A DNA stretch of 64,000 nt from HK1 sp965204915 (GCA_965204915.1 OZ242023.1:4030001-4094000), one strand, 5' to 3'. Counted from the stretch's first letter, positions 9,174 to 18,197 are shown. Translations and numbers: made by a program. The notes: generated by a model from the letters alone, not told the origin.

Positions 9174-10712
9174 TCACGCGAACGACCAGCGCTCCATCCA
9201 GCGCTCGCCGTCCAGATCCCAGTTCGAGGCGATCTGGTCGGACAGGGCCAGCTTGTCGGACGTGGCGAAGACGTAGGAGGCGAACATCGGGATGATGGTG
9301 CCGCCCTCGTCGCGCACGATCTGCTGCATCTCCGCGTACATCTCCCGCCGCTTGGCCTCGTCCAGCTCCGCCCGCGCCACCTTGAGAAGCTTGTTGAACT
9401 TCTCGTGCTCCCACGCGGCGTCGTTCCACGGCACCCCGGCTTCGTAGGCGGTCGAGAACATCCAGTCGGCGGTCGGCCGGCCGCCCCAGTAGCAGGCGCA
9501 GAACGGCTTCTTGTTCCACACGTTCGACCAGTAGCCGTCGTTCGGCTCGCGCACGATGTTCAGGTTGATGCCGCCCGCCTTCGCGCTCTCCGCGAACAGC
9601 GCCCCCGCATCGACGGCGCCCGCGAAGGCAGCGTCCGCCACGCTCAGGTCCACCGAGAGGGAGTCCATGCCCGCCTGCTTCAGGTGGTGCTTCGCCTTGT
9701 CGGGGTCGTAGGTGCGCTGCTCCAGATCCTTGGCGAAGAAGCGCTGGCCGGGACCGATGGGGTGGTCGTTGCCCACCACGCCGAAGCCCTGCAGGATCTT
9801 CTCCACCATCTCCTTGCGGTTGATGGCGTGCTTCAGCGCCAGGCGCACGTTGTTGTCGCTGAACGGGGCGACGTTGGTGCGCATCGGGAAGGTGAAGTGC
9901 TGGGTGCCGGCGATCGAATGCACCTTGAGCCCCGGGCGGCGCTTCAGCAGGTGCACGGTCTTCAGGTCGACGCGGTCGATGGCGTCCACCTCGCCGGTGA
10001 TGATGGCGTTGGTGCGGGCGGCGGGGTCGACGATGGTGATCATCTGGATCGCGTCGAAGTGCCCGCGGTCCGGGTTCCAGTAGTCCGCGTACCTCTCGAG
10101 GTCCACGCGCACCCCCGGCTCGAAGCTCTTGATCCGGTACGCGCCCGCGCCGATGCCGGCCTGCCAGTCGGGCTTGCCGCCCTCGCTCGGCAGGATCGGC
10201 AGGTGGTAGTCGCTGACGATGAACGGAAAGTCGGCGTTGCCCGCTTCGAGGGTGAAGGCCACGGTGTGCTTGCCGTCGGCCTCGATGCCGGTGATCGGCG
10301 CGACGATCGGCTTGGCGGCGGATTGCGAATCCTCGCCTCGGTGATGGTTGATGGACGCGACGACGTCCTCGGCGGTGACCTCGCGGCCGTTGTGGTAGGT
10401 CACGCCCTTGCGCAGCTTGAAGGTCCAGGTGACGGCATCCGCGGAAGCCTCCCAGCTCTCGGCGAGTTGGCCGACCAGCGAGCCGTCTCCGGCCACCTCG
10501 GTCAGGTAGTTGTTGTACCCCTGGACCAGGGCGAGCATGAAGCCGTTCTCGTGGGTCCCCGGATCGAGGCTGTCCACGGTCTGTCCGTGCCCCTTGCCCA
10601 TGCGCATGACGCCGCCCTTCTTGGCGGCGCGTGCGAAGTGGATGGGCAGGGTGAGGGCGGCGGCGCCGGCGGCGCCGGTCTGGAGGAATCTGCGACGGGT
10701 GGTTGTGTTCAT
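9174..10712 (-). CDS. Family-5 ABC solute-binding protein B (paralogue of A), Tat-exported
   Basis: At 512 aa it is exactly as long as the paralogue at 7236 and very similar over its full length. ATG 10712 follows GGAGAGAGGGGAACCA. The Tat signal MNTTTRRRFLQTGAAGAA is conserved. Differences cluster around residues 35–60 (GKGHGQTVDSLDPG versus GSGHGATSDSFDPG) and 330–400, which could alter ligand preference. It is in the same direction as, and downstream of, the FAD/GcvT-like oxidoreductase, with a ~245-bp spacer that should hold its own promoter. No permease genes accompany the pair. Confidence 0.88.
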   Translation of the reverse strand: MNTTTRRRFLQTGAAGAAALTLPIHFARAAKKGGVMRMGKGHGQTVDSLDPGTHENGFMLALVQGYNNYLTEVAGDGSLVGQLAESWEASADAVTWTFKLRKGVTYHNGREVTAEDVVASINHHRGEDSQSAAKPIVAPITGIEADGKHTVAFTLEAGNADFPFIVSDYHLPILPSEGGKPDWQAGIGAGAYRIKSFEPGVRVDLERYADYWNPDRGHFDAIQMITIVDPAARTNAIITGEVDAIDRVDLKTVHLLKRRPGLKVHSIAGTQHFTFPMRTNVAPFSDNNVRLALKHAINRKEMVEKILQGFGVVGNDHPIGPGQRFFAKDLEQRTYDPDKAKHHLKQAGMDSLSVDLSVADAAFAGAVDAGALFAESAKAGGINLNIVREPNDGYWSNVWNKKPFCACYWGGRPTADWMFSTAYEAGVPWNDAAWEHEKFNKLLKVARAELDEAKRREMYAEMQQIVRDEGGTIIPMFASYVFATSDKLALSDQIASNWDLDGERWMERWSFA

Positions 10713-10956
10713 TGGTTCCCCTCTCTCCGCGACAGGTTGCGGTATGAAATCCGGGGAAGGGTGCTGCCGCGCACCCATGCCCCGATGGCCCGTGGGCGCC
10801 TCGCGCCGTGGGTATGCGGCGCATGGTGGCACGGAGTTCCGGGGCGGGCAACGGTTCGTTGCCAGGGGTGTCGGGCATCGCGCGTACGGCGGCCGGCAAC
10901 CGCTCCGGCACACCCGCTGCACCGGCCCGCCGCCGCAACGCCCGGCCCCTCACCTC

Positions 10957-13398
10957 TCAGCCCCGCATCCGCTCCCCCGCCGGATCCAGCACCGGCGCGC
11001 GGACGAGCCTCGCCGGGCGGCGCTCGCCGAGGATCTCGATTGCGAACCGCGTCCCGGGCGCCGCGCCACCGGCAATCGTCTCCACCGGCACGAAGCCGAG
11101 CGCGATGCTCTTGCCGCTGTAGTGCGCGTAGCCTCCCGAGGTGACGAAGCCGACGACGTCATCGCCCGCGAAGATCGGCTCGTCGCCCCACGGGTCCGCG
11201 TCCTGCGCGTCCACCACGAACGTGCACAGCCGGCGGCCGGGGGGCGCGTCACGCTCGCGCAGCGCCGCGTCGCGGCCGATGAAGTCGTTCTTGCGCAAGC
11301 AGACGAAACGGTCGAGGCCGGTCTCCGCCGGGGTGTAGTCCGGCCGGTACTCGCGCATCCACGCGCCGAAGGACTTCTCGAGCCGCAACGACATCATCGC
11401 CCTCATGCCGAAGGACCGCATCCCGTACCCGGCGCCGGCCGCCGCGAGCGCATGGTAGAGCGCGACCTGGTGCCGGGCATCGACGTAGATCTCGTAGCCG
11501 AGGTCGCCGGTGTAGCTGATGCGGCAGACCAGCGCGGGCACGAGCCCCACCTCCATCTCCCGCGCATCGAGGAAGCGCAACGCCTCGTTCGAGACGTCGC
11601 ACCCCGGCGCCGCCGCCGCGAGCACGTCCCGCGCCCGGGGGCCGGCGATCTGGAACCCGATGCGTTCCAGCGAGACGTTGGTGACGGTGACCCCGCGCAC
11701 CGGCAGGTGCGCCTCGAACCAGCGCATGTGGAAGGCCTGCGCGGCGTACGACGCGGTGAGCTGGAACCGCTCCGGGGCGAGCCGCGCCACCGTGAAGTCG
11801 CCGACGAGCCGGCCCTTCGGGCTCAGCATGGGGGTGAGCGCGATGCGGCCCTCGCCGGGGATCCGGTTCGCCATCAGGCGCGACAGCCACGCCTGCGCCT
11901 CCGGCCCTTCGACCAGGTACTTGCCGAAGTTGTGGATCTCGTTGATGCCGGCCGCCTCGCGCACCGCCCGGCACTCCCCGGCCACCGGCGCGAAGGCGTT
12001 GGAGCGCCGGAAGCTGGGCTGCTCGAAGGCGGGCTCATCCCCGGGCGCGAAGTAGTTGACGTGCTCCAGCCCGTAGCCGGCCCCGAACACCGCGCCCTGC
12101 GCCTCCCAGATGCCGTAGGCCGGCGTCGTCACCAAGGGACGCGCGGCGGGCAATTCCTCGTTCGGATAGGAGATGGCGAAGCGGCGCTGGTAGTTCTCCC
12201 GCACCTTGGCCCGGGTATACGGCCGGGTGCACCAGTCCCCGAAGCGGGCCACGTCCATCGCGAAGACGTCGCGCGAGGGCTCGCCCTCGATCATCCATTC
12301 CGCCAGCGCGAGCCCTACCCCGCCCCCCTGGCTGAAGCCCGCCATCACCGCGCACGCCGTCCAGTAGTTGCGCAGGCCCGGCACCGGGCCGACCAGCGGA
12401 TTGCCGTCCGGCGCGAAGGTGAAGGGGCCGCTGATGACGCGCTTCACCCCGGCCGTCTCCAGCACCGGATAGCGCTCGTACGCGACCCCGAGCTTGTCCG
12501 CCATGCGGTCGAGCTTCTCGGGCAGGAGCTCGTGCCCGAAGTCCTCCGGCGTCCCGTCCACCGCCCACAGCTTGCACGCCTGCTCGTACATGCCGACCAC
12601 GAGGCCACGCCCCTCCTGGCGCAGGTAGCTCTCGCCGGCCGGGTCCATGCAGTGCGGAAGCTCGGTGTCGCGCTCGTACACCTCGGGCAGATCGCCGGTG
12701 ACCAGGTACTGGTGCTCCATCGGGTGGCAGGGCAGGTACACCCCGGCCATCGCGCCGACCTCGCGCGCCCACAGGCCCGCCGCGTTGACCACGTGCTCGG
12801 CGTGCACCGTGCCCTGCACCGTCACCACGTCCCAATGCCCGTCCGGACGGGGGCGAAGCTCCCGCACCGGGTTGCGCAGCACGATCTCCGCGCCTTGCAT
12901 CCGGGCGCCCTTCGCATACGCCTGCGTGGTGCCGGAGGGGTCGAGGTGGCCGTCGAGGGGATCGTGGAGCGCCCCGAGCAGTCCGGCGGTGTTGGTGATC
13001 GGCGAGAGGCGCGCGATCTCCTCCGGCCCCACGATCTCGGTGTCGAGCCCCATGTGGCGGTGCTTGGCGCGCTCCGCCTCGAGGAAATCGAGGCGGTCGC
13101 GGTCCGCCGCGAGGGTGAGCCCGCCCACGTGGTGCAGCCCGCAGGACTGGCCGGTGAGCTCTTCGAGCTCGCGGTAGAGGCGGATGGTGTAGCCCTGCAA
13201 CGCGGCCATGTTGGTGTCGGCGTTCAGGGTGTGGAAGCCCCCTGCCGCGTGCCAGGTCGAGCCGGAGGTCAGCTCGGAGCGCTCGATGAGCATGACGTCG
13301 CGCCAGCCCAGCCGGGTGAGGTGGTAGAGCACGCTGCACCCCACCACCCCGCCGCCGATCACCGCGACCCGCACGTGGGATTTCATGGCGGATTGCAT
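10957..13398 (-). CDS. FAD-dependent dimethylglycine/sarcosine dehydrogenase-like protein with GcvT domain
   Basis: This 813-aa fusion has an N-terminal FAD-binding oxidoreductase domain (VAVIGGGVVGCSVLYHL, residues ~10–26, the dinucleotide fold) with SGSTWHAAGG, the usual covalent-flavin-type His region. It is followed by a glycine-cleavage T-protein (aminomethyltransferase) half from ~residue 430, including LEKSFGAWMREYRPDYTP near residue 665. Family members demethylate dimethylglycine, sarcosine or related N-methyl compounds and pass the one-carbon unit to tetrahydrofolate. The length matches the family. ATG 13398 or the internal ATG 13386 could be the start. Exact substrate unknown. Confidence 0.87.
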   Translation of the reverse strand: MQSAMKSHVRVAVIGGGVVGCSVLYHLTRLGWRDVMLIERSELTSGSTWHAAGGFHTLNADTNMAALQGYTIRLYRELEELTGQSCGLHHVGGLTLAADRDRLDFLEAERAKHRHMGLDTEIVGPEEIARLSPITNTAGLLGALHDPLDGHLDPSGTTQAYAKGARMQGAEIVLRNPVRELRPRPDGHWDVVTVQGTVHAEHVVNAAGLWAREVGAMAGVYLPCHPMEHQYLVTGDLPEVYERDTELPHCMDPAGESYLRQEGRGLVVGMYEQACKLWAVDGTPEDFGHELLPEKLDRMADKLGVAYERYPVLETAGVKRVISGPFTFAPDGNPLVGPVPGLRNYWTACAVMAGFSQGGGVGLALAEWMIEGEPSRDVFAMDVARFGDWCTRPYTRAKVRENYQRRFAISYPNEELPAARPLVTTPAYGIWEAQGAVFGAGYGLEHVNYFAPGDEPAFEQPSFRRSNAFAPVAGECRAVREAAGINEIHNFGKYLVEGPEAQAWLSRLMANRIPGEGRIALTPMLSPKGRLVGDFTVARLAPERFQLTASYAAQAFHMRWFEAHLPVRGVTVTNVSLERIGFQIAGPRARDVLAAAAPGCDVSNEALRFLDAREMEVGLVPALVCRISYTGDLGYEIYVDARHQVALYHALAAAGAGYGMRSFGMRAMMSLRLEKSFGAWMREYRPDYTPAETGLDRFVCLRKNDFIGRDAALRERDAPPGRRLCTFVVDAQDADPWGDEPIFAGDDVVGFVTSGGYAHYSGKSIALGFVPVETIAGGAAPGTRFAIEILGERRPARLVRAPVLDPAGERMRG

Positions 13399-13399
13399 G

Positions 13400-13697
13400 G
13401 CTACTGCCCGCCCTGCGTACTTCGAGGATCGCGAGCTCGCGCTCGTATGCCTTGCGCACGAAGGGCAGCGCCGTCCGGTACTCCGCGTCCTCGTAGCAGG
13501 TGACGACCTGTTCGAAGGACGGGAGCTCCACGATCACGGCCCGGCCCCAGGCGCCCTCGCGTGCGTCGAGCCGGCCGCGGGCATCGAGGATCCTGGCGCC
13601 GAACCGCTCCGCGACCGGCCCCCAACGCTTCGCGTGCTCCGTCATGCGCGGCCTGGTCCCTGATTGCCCCGCCCTTCACTATCCAGTAGCCCGGCAT
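13400..13697 (-). pseudogene. DUF1330-family small protein, frameshifted
   Basis: From ATG 13697 the frame gives MPGYWIVKGGAIRDQ, the usual start of DUF1330 proteins. The rest of the domain (WGPVAERFGARILDARG, then AVIVELPSFEQVVTCYEDAE and ending RELAILEV) is in a different frame, opened by an ATG at 13645. A one-base slip near 13645 would restore a ~97-aa protein. The second frame also lacks a stop where the domain ends and runs into the next gene. Either the gene is broken or the assembly has base errors here. Function of the family unknown; it lies just upstream of the dehydrogenase-like gene. Confidence 0.7.
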
Positions 13698-14092
13698 GGT
13701 GTCTCTCCCGTATGGATGGATCCCGCACCCGGCCGCGGCCGGACCGCGAGCCGCCCGGGTCGGGGAAGCATAGTCCGACGAAGCGGCGTCGTTGAACCGT
13801 GTTCAGGCCGTCGCGATGGTGTCGATGGCGGCACCCCCCGGAGGCAGGTCGGGGGGATTTCTTCGTGTGGGCTCCGCTCCGGATCCAGGCCCGAAACCGG
13901 CAAAATCGCAAGAAACTCCGTGACCGGCGTGGTGTTCTGCTCCGGTGGCCGGGGTTTCCCGGCGCCGATCCAGGAGACCGGGAAGTGGTTCGGAAGGGTC
14001 CGGGCGCCGGTTCAAGCGCCGCGCCGGGTCCAGTACGATGCCGCTTCCCGCGCGGCGGCGCATTCCCCGACGACTCCCCGGCTCCTCGAACC
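13698..14092. other. Intergenic region before selA
   Basis: This 395-bp divergent region lies between the DUF1330 remnant (minus) and selA (plus). A GC-rich hairpin (CCCCCCG at 13834–13840 with CGGGGGG at 13850–13856, followed by ATTT) is the only clear structure. I looked for a tRNA(Sec)-like gene beside selA and did not find one. Confidence 0.4.
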
Positions 14093-15493
14093 TTGGCGCG
14101 ACTCTCGACCCTCTCCGACCTCCCCTCCGTCGATCGGCTGCTCGCGGAGGACGCGGTCGCCCCCCTCATCCGCGCCCACGGCCGGCTCCTGGTGCTCGAA
14201 GCGGCGCGGAGCGCGCTCGGCGAGGCCCGTGCCGCGCTCACCGCCGGGGGCGGCATCGACCGCAGGGCGCTCGAAGCGGACGTCGCGGCCCGGGTCCGCG
14301 CGCTGGCCGCGCCCTCGCTCGTTCCCCTGTTCAACCTCACCGGGACGGTGCTGCATACCAATCTCGGGCGCGCGCCGCTGCCGGAGGCCGCGGTCGCGGC
14401 GATGGCGGCGGTGGCCCGCGGCGCCAGCAATCTCGAATTCGACGTGGCCACCGGACGGCGCGGGGACCGGCACCGGCACGTCGAGCCGCGGCTGTGCCGG
14501 CTCACCTCGGCCGAGGCGGCGATCGTCGTCAACAACAACGCCGCCGCGGTGCTGCTGGTCCTCGACACCCTGGCCCGGCGCAAGGAGGTGCCGGTCTCGC
14601 GGGGGGAGCTCATCGAGATCGGGGGGGCGTTCCGGATGCCCGACATCATGAAGCGGGCGGGCGCGAAGCTCGTGGAGGTCGGCACCACGAACCGCACCCA
14701 TCTGCGCGACTACGAGGCGGCGGTCGGTTCGCGTACCGCGCTGCTGATGAAGGTCCATGCCAGCAACTACGCGGTCGAGGGCTTCACCGCCTCGGTGAGT
14801 GAGCGCCAGCTCGCGGGGCTCGCCCGCGAACGCGGCCTGCCACTCGTCTCGGATCTCGGCAGCGGCTCGCTCCTCGACATGGCCGCGTTCGGGCTCCCTC
14901 CAGAGCCGACGGTGCGCGGGATGATCGAGGACGGGGTCGATCTGGTGACCTTCAGCGGCGACAAGCTGCTCGGCGGCCCCCAGGCGGGCATCGTCGCGGG
15001 CAGCGCGGCGCTGGTGGGCAAGCTCAAGCGCAACCCCCTGATGCGGGCGTTGCGCCCCGACAAGATCACCCTCGCGGCGCTGGAATCGGTGCTCGCGCTC
15101 TACGAGGACCCGGAACGCCTGGCCGGGAAGCTGCCGGCGCTCCGCCTGCTCACCCGCGGGCGTGACGAGATCGAGGCCCAGGCCCGGCGGGTACGGCCGC
15201 CACTCGCGGCGCGGCTCGGCGATGGCTGGTCGGTCGAGACGGTGCATTGCCGCAGCCAGATCGGCAGCGGCGCGCTGCCCGTGGACCGGCTGCCGAGCGC
15301 GGGTCTGCGGTGCGCGCCGGCCGGTGCGAAACGCGGCCGTTCGTCGAGGCTGCACGCGCTGGCGGCGGCATTGCGCGCGCTGCCCAAGCCGGTGATCGGG
15401 CGCGTGCACGACGGCGCCCTCACCCTGGATCTGCGCTGCCTCGACGACGAAGCGGGCTTCCTCGCGCAGCTCGACCGGCTGGCCGCGCCGTGA
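14093..15493 (+). CDS. selA: L-seryl-tRNA(Sec) selenium transferase SelA
   Basis: SelA is the pyridoxal-phosphate enzyme that converts Ser-tRNA(Sec) to Sec-tRNA(Sec) with selenophosphate. Seen here: the N-terminal LPSVDRLLAEDAV, the block FNLTGTVLHTNLGRAPLP (~residues 80–97), VNNNAAAVLLVLD, and the PLP-lysine region VTFSGDKLLGGPQAG (~residue 290). The start is uncertain. TTG 14093 gives 466 aa, near the usual ~460, and falls just before the conserved LARLSTLSDLPSVD. The open frame extends upstream without homology. selB and selD, often adjacent, are not in this window and no tRNA(Sec) was seen, so pathway completeness is unknown. Confidence 0.9.
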   Translation: MARLSTLSDLPSVDRLLAEDAVAPLIRAHGRLLVLEAARSALGEARAALTAGGGIDRRALEADVAARVRALAAPSLVPLFNLTGTVLHTNLGRAPLPEAAVAAMAAVARGASNLEFDVATGRRGDRHRHVEPRLCRLTSAEAAIVVNNNAAAVLLVLDTLARRKEVPVSRGELIEIGGAFRMPDIMKRAGAKLVEVGTTNRTHLRDYEAAVGSRTALLMKVHASNYAVEGFTASVSERQLAGLARERGLPLVSDLGSGSLLDMAAFGLPPEPTVRGMIEDGVDLVTFSGDKLLGGPQAGIVAGSAALVGKLKRNPLMRALRPDKITLAALESVLALYEDPERLAGKLPALRLLTRGRDEIEAQARRVRPPLAARLGDGWSVETVHCRSQIGSGALPVDRLPSAGLRCAPAGAKRGRSSRLHALAAALRALPKPVIGRVHDGALTLDLRCLDDEAGFLAQLDRLAAP

Positions 15494-15660
15494 TTGCCGC
15501 TTGCGGAGGGATCCATCCGCTCCTTCCTCGTCGAACCACTTCGGCCATCGCGCCCGCAAATCGAATTTCCACCTGTTTGCATGGCAGCACCGGAACGCAA
15601 CTTCAGGTGACGCCAGGGTGAGCCCCGGGGACGCCTCGGGGTCCGGGGTACGGCCGCGGT

Positions 15661-16683
15661 TCAACGCTCGTAATGCTCGGCCTCGCGGGGACCGGCCCGC
15701 ATGTCGGCCATCGCCTGCCGCACGTCCTCGACGGCCGACTCCAGGCGCGCGACCACCGCTTCCGGCGGCTGGTCGAAGGGCAGGGTGTCGATCAAGTCGG
15801 CCAGCCGTCCTTGTGCGCGCCAAGCGGCGTGTCTGGCCCATTCGGTGTAGAGCACGGCGGGATCGTCGACGCCGATCAGGTCGCGGGAACGGCTCTGGTC
15901 GTCGCGGGTGCGGTCCAGGGCGACGTAGGCGTTGACCATGGTGATGCGCTCGGCTTGCGCGCTCAGGGGCGCCCCGCGATGCACCACCATGTTGCCGTGC
16001 AGGGCGATGGCGTAGCCGGGACCGGGGAAATCCGGGGCGACGACCCGGTCCGGGGGCGGGGTCCTCCCCTCGGCGGCGAGCGCCGCGGCTTCTCCCTTCG
16101 TGCCCCGGAAGTACTCGAACCGCCCGCCCGGAAGCTGCGCCGGGTCGGTGACCATCATCACGTAGTCCAGCGCGATGGTGTCGTGGTGCCATTTGTCCAC
16201 CGCCTCGTGCACGTTCGCCGGCTCGTAGTTCAGATGCCCGAGATGCACCGGCATGGTATGCGGCGCGATCCCGACGCCGTAGATGCCGGCCATGGCCTCC
16301 GTCACCGCCGGGCTGAGGCACAGGTCCCGAAGCCAGCGGGAGCGGTAGCAGCCGCTGCGAACGACGTTCTCGATACGGTTGCCGGCCCGTTTCGCGCGGG
16401 CGCGGAGCGCGCGGGCGGTGCGCTGCATGACCGCGGCCCCCTCGTCGCTCAGCACCCGGAACGGGGCCGAGACCGCGACCGGGGTTGCCGTCGGCTCGAT
16501 CTCGGCGTCCGGGTAGCCGAGCTCGGCGAGGGTGATCACCTCGGCCGGCGGCTCCAGCGCCAGGTGCCGGTCCGGATCGAAGGGCGGCTCGCCGGCCAGC
16601 CACTGGTAGCCCGCGGGCGGGTGCTCCGGGAAAGGGACGGCGACGTATGCGGTTTCGGTGACGTTCATCCTGAAGGCGCTCAT
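15661..16683 (-). CDS. Phytanoyl-CoA dioxygenase (PhyH)-like Fe(II)/2-oxoglutarate oxygenase
   Basis: This 340-aa protein has the iron-binding pattern of the PhyH family. An HxD motif lies in DKWHHDTIALDY (~residues 165–176), a distal His in MVVHRGAPLS, and a 2-oxoglutarate-binding Arg in the ERITMVNAY strand that follows. These enzymes hydroxylate small molecules; the substrate is not predictable here. It is convergent with selA (a small GC-rich hairpin at about 15620–15646 separates them) and runs with the downstream face of the DUF4143 ATPase gene. ATG 16683 is used; ATG 16668 (MNVTETAYV) is an alternative. Confidence 0.72.
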   Translation of the reverse strand: MSAFRMNVTETAYVAVPFPEHPPAGYQWLAGEPPFDPDRHLALEPPAEVITLAELGYPDAEIEPTATPVAVSAPFRVLSDEGAAVMQRTARALRARAKRAGNRIENVVRSGCYRSRWLRDLCLSPAVTEAMAGIYGVGIAPHTMPVHLGHLNYEPANVHEAVDKWHHDTIALDYVMMVTDPAQLPGGRFEYFRGTKGEAAALAAEGRTPPPDRVVAPDFPGPGYAIALHGNMVVHRGAPLSAQAERITMVNAYVALDRTRDDQSRSRDLIGVDDPAVLYTEWARHAAWRAQGRLADLIDTLPFDQPPEAVVARLESAVEDVRQAMADMRAGPREAEHYER

Positions 16684-16726
16684 GGTTTCGATGGTGTGAA
16701 GGGAGAAGGCGTTTCAGCGAAGGTTC

Positions 16727-17902
16727 TCACGGCGCCGGCCGCAGATCGAGGTCGTGGATGTTCTTCAGCGGCAGGGCGGTGACGGTGTCGGTGAGCGGGT
16801 ACTCCCGATCCCCCGGATACAGGACCCACAAGTGCGAAAGCCCCAGGTCCTCGATGACCACGTGCATGGATTTCGTGGTGCGCGGGGCGTCGGTGCATTT
16901 GAACTCGAAGCCCCAGCGCCTTCCCCGCCGCAGCAGCATCAGGTCCAGCTCGGCGCCGCGTTGCGTGGCGTAGAAGTACGCCTCCCGCTCCCCCTGCGCG
17001 ATCAGCGTCTGCTCCAGGGCGAACCCCTCCCAGCTCGCGCCGTAGCGCGGGTGCGCCGGCAGGTCCTCCATCTCTTCCAGGCCCAGCAGGAAGTGCAGGA
17101 TGCCGCTGTCGCGCAGGCAGACCTTGGGAGACTTGACGAGGCGCTTGCCCAGGTTCTCGAACCAGGGCGGCAGCACCCGGATCATGAAGGTGCCCGCCAG
17201 CAGGTCCCGGTAGTGGTTCACCGCGGTGACGCTCACGTCCATCGAGCGCGCCAGCTCCGAGGCGTTCCAGGTCTGCCCGTGGTAGTGCGCCAGCATCCTC
17301 CAGAAGCGGCCCAGCGCCTCGGGCGAGACCTTCGAGCCCAGCCCCGGGACGTCCCGCTCCAGGAAGGTGCGCGTGAACGACTGCATCCATCGCGTCCAGG
17401 CCGCGGCCGAGCGCGCGAGGTACGCTCGTGGAAAGCCGCCGCGCATCCAGAGCCGGTCCTGGCTCCCCGGCCCGGCCTCGGCGAGCGAGAAGCCGCCCAC
17501 GTCCACGAAGAGGATGCGCCCCGCCAGCGTCTCGGACACGCCCCTGATCAGATCCCAGGAGGCGCTGCCCAGCAGCAGGAAGACCGCGTTCCGGTTCCGG
17601 TCGTCACAGATCGGGCGCAGGACCTCGAACAGCCCCGGCATCCGCTGCACCTCGTCGATGACCACCAGGCCCTCGCTCCGGCGGAGCAGCCTCTCGGGGG
17701 TCTCGGCCAGCGCCGCCCGGGTCGTGGCCACCTCCAGGTCGAAGACCGTGGACGGCCCCGGCCCCGGCCACGCGGACGCCACCTGCCCGGCCAGGGTCGT
17801 CTTGCCCACCTGCCGGGCGCCCAGCAGGGCGACCACCGGGGCTTCGGACAGCGCCTCGGTGACCGCCGCCAGCAGATTGGAGCGTGCAATGGATTGTTGC
17901 AT
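16727..17902 (-). CDS. AAA ATPase with DUF4143 C-terminal domain
   Basis: This 391-aa protein has Walker A GARQVGKTTLAGQ (~residues 28–40), Walker B GLVVIDEVQRMPGLFEV (~78–94), and the C-terminal DUF4143/PD-(D/E)XK-like part. The latter contains GASWEGFALEQTLI, QRGAELDLMLLRRGR and FEFKCTDAPRTTKSM, where E-x-K resembles a nuclease-fold active site. I chose ATG 17902 (MQQSIARSN) rather than upstream codons that lie over an hsdR remnant. Such ATPases are widespread and functionally uncharacterised. The gene sits at the left border of the defence island, divergent from the coupled ATPase pair. Confidence 0.85.
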   Translation of the reverse strand: MQQSIARSNLLAAVTEALSEAPVVALLGARQVGKTTLAGQVASAWPGPGPSTVFDLEVATTRAALAETPERLLRRSEGLVVIDEVQRMPGLFEVLRPICDDRNRNAVFLLLGSASWDLIRGVSETLAGRILFVDVGGFSLAEAGPGSQDRLWMRGGFPRAYLARSAAAWTRWMQSFTRTFLERDVPGLGSKVSPEALGRFWRMLAHYHGQTWNASELARSMDVSVTAVNHYRDLLAGTFMIRVLPPWFENLGKRLVKSPKVCLRDSGILHFLLGLEEMEDLPAHPRYGASWEGFALEQTLIAQGEREAYFYATQRGAELDLMLLRRGRRWGFEFKCTDAPRTTKSMHVVIEDLGLSHLWVLYPGDREYPLTDTVTALPLKNIHDLDLRPAP

Positions 17903-17949
17903 ATCGGATGGAAAAGATTCGATATACGACGATGATAACGGCCGTTTCC

Positions 17950-18108
17950 TTATCGGGCCAGCGGGGTTGATCCGGTCGAGGGTGTTGGCGAGCGCGGGTG
18001 CGCACCACGGCATCGCTGTTGCAGGCTCTTTCCTTGATCCGGTCGAAGAAGAGTCGGTCTTCGTCCGTGAACTGCGTGCCGAAGCGCTCGTTCAGGATCT
18101 CGATGCCC
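17950..18108 (-). pseudogene. Type I restriction HsdR C-terminal remnant
   Basis: On the minus strand, ILNERFGTQFTDEDRLFFDR (18106 downward) matches the C-terminal helical part of HsdR subunits, which usually reads ERFGTxFTxADRLFFxQ. About 35 codons later the frame shifts by one and continues as ALANTLDRINPAG, matching the usual QANTLDNF… end. Only ~50 codons survive. No other hsd gene is present, so this is a scar of a type I restriction system formerly at this site. Confidence 0.65.
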
Positions 18109-18147
18109 GGTGTCGGGGTCGCGCACCGTGCCGCTCGTACGCTGACA

Positions 18148-18175
18148 TTGACGTAAGCCGTTTTTGACGTATGAT
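18148..18175 (+). promoter_or_regulatory. Sigma-70-type promoter with direct repeat, upstream of ATPase pair
   Basis: TTGACG (18148–18153), 16-bp spacer, TATGAT (18170–18175): close to consensus. The octamer TTGACGTA occurs twice (18148–18155 and 18164–18171), one copy over each promoter element, and could bind a regulator. Transcription would start near 18182, favouring the start codon at 18198. Confidence 0.6.
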
Positions 18176-18197
18176 AGTCGCCAAGGAGGAGAATGCC

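Larger units (their letters stand above)
7173..10880 (-). repeat. Tandem duplication of a solute-binding-protein gene unit
   Basis: Two direct copies lie head to tail, offset by 1,943 bp. Copy 1 spans about 7173–8950 and copy 2 about 9116–10880. Each contains the terminator hairpin, the 512-codon gene and roughly 170 bp of upstream sequence (compare ggggaagggcgctgcc with ggggaagggtgctgcc). The copies differ by scattered substitutions without frame loss, so both genes look maintained. Confidence 0.85.

Noticed and set aside
12035..13645. A 536-codon minus-strand open frame overlapping the dehydrogenase-like gene
   Set aside because: Only its first ~75 codons (13645–13415) resemble a family (DUF1330); the rest is a high-GC shadow of the dehydrogenase gene in another frame.
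13890..13990. Possible tRNA(Sec) near selA
   Set aside because: No cloverleaf, no TTCAA-type anticodon loop and no GGTTCGA-type T-loop could be assembled.
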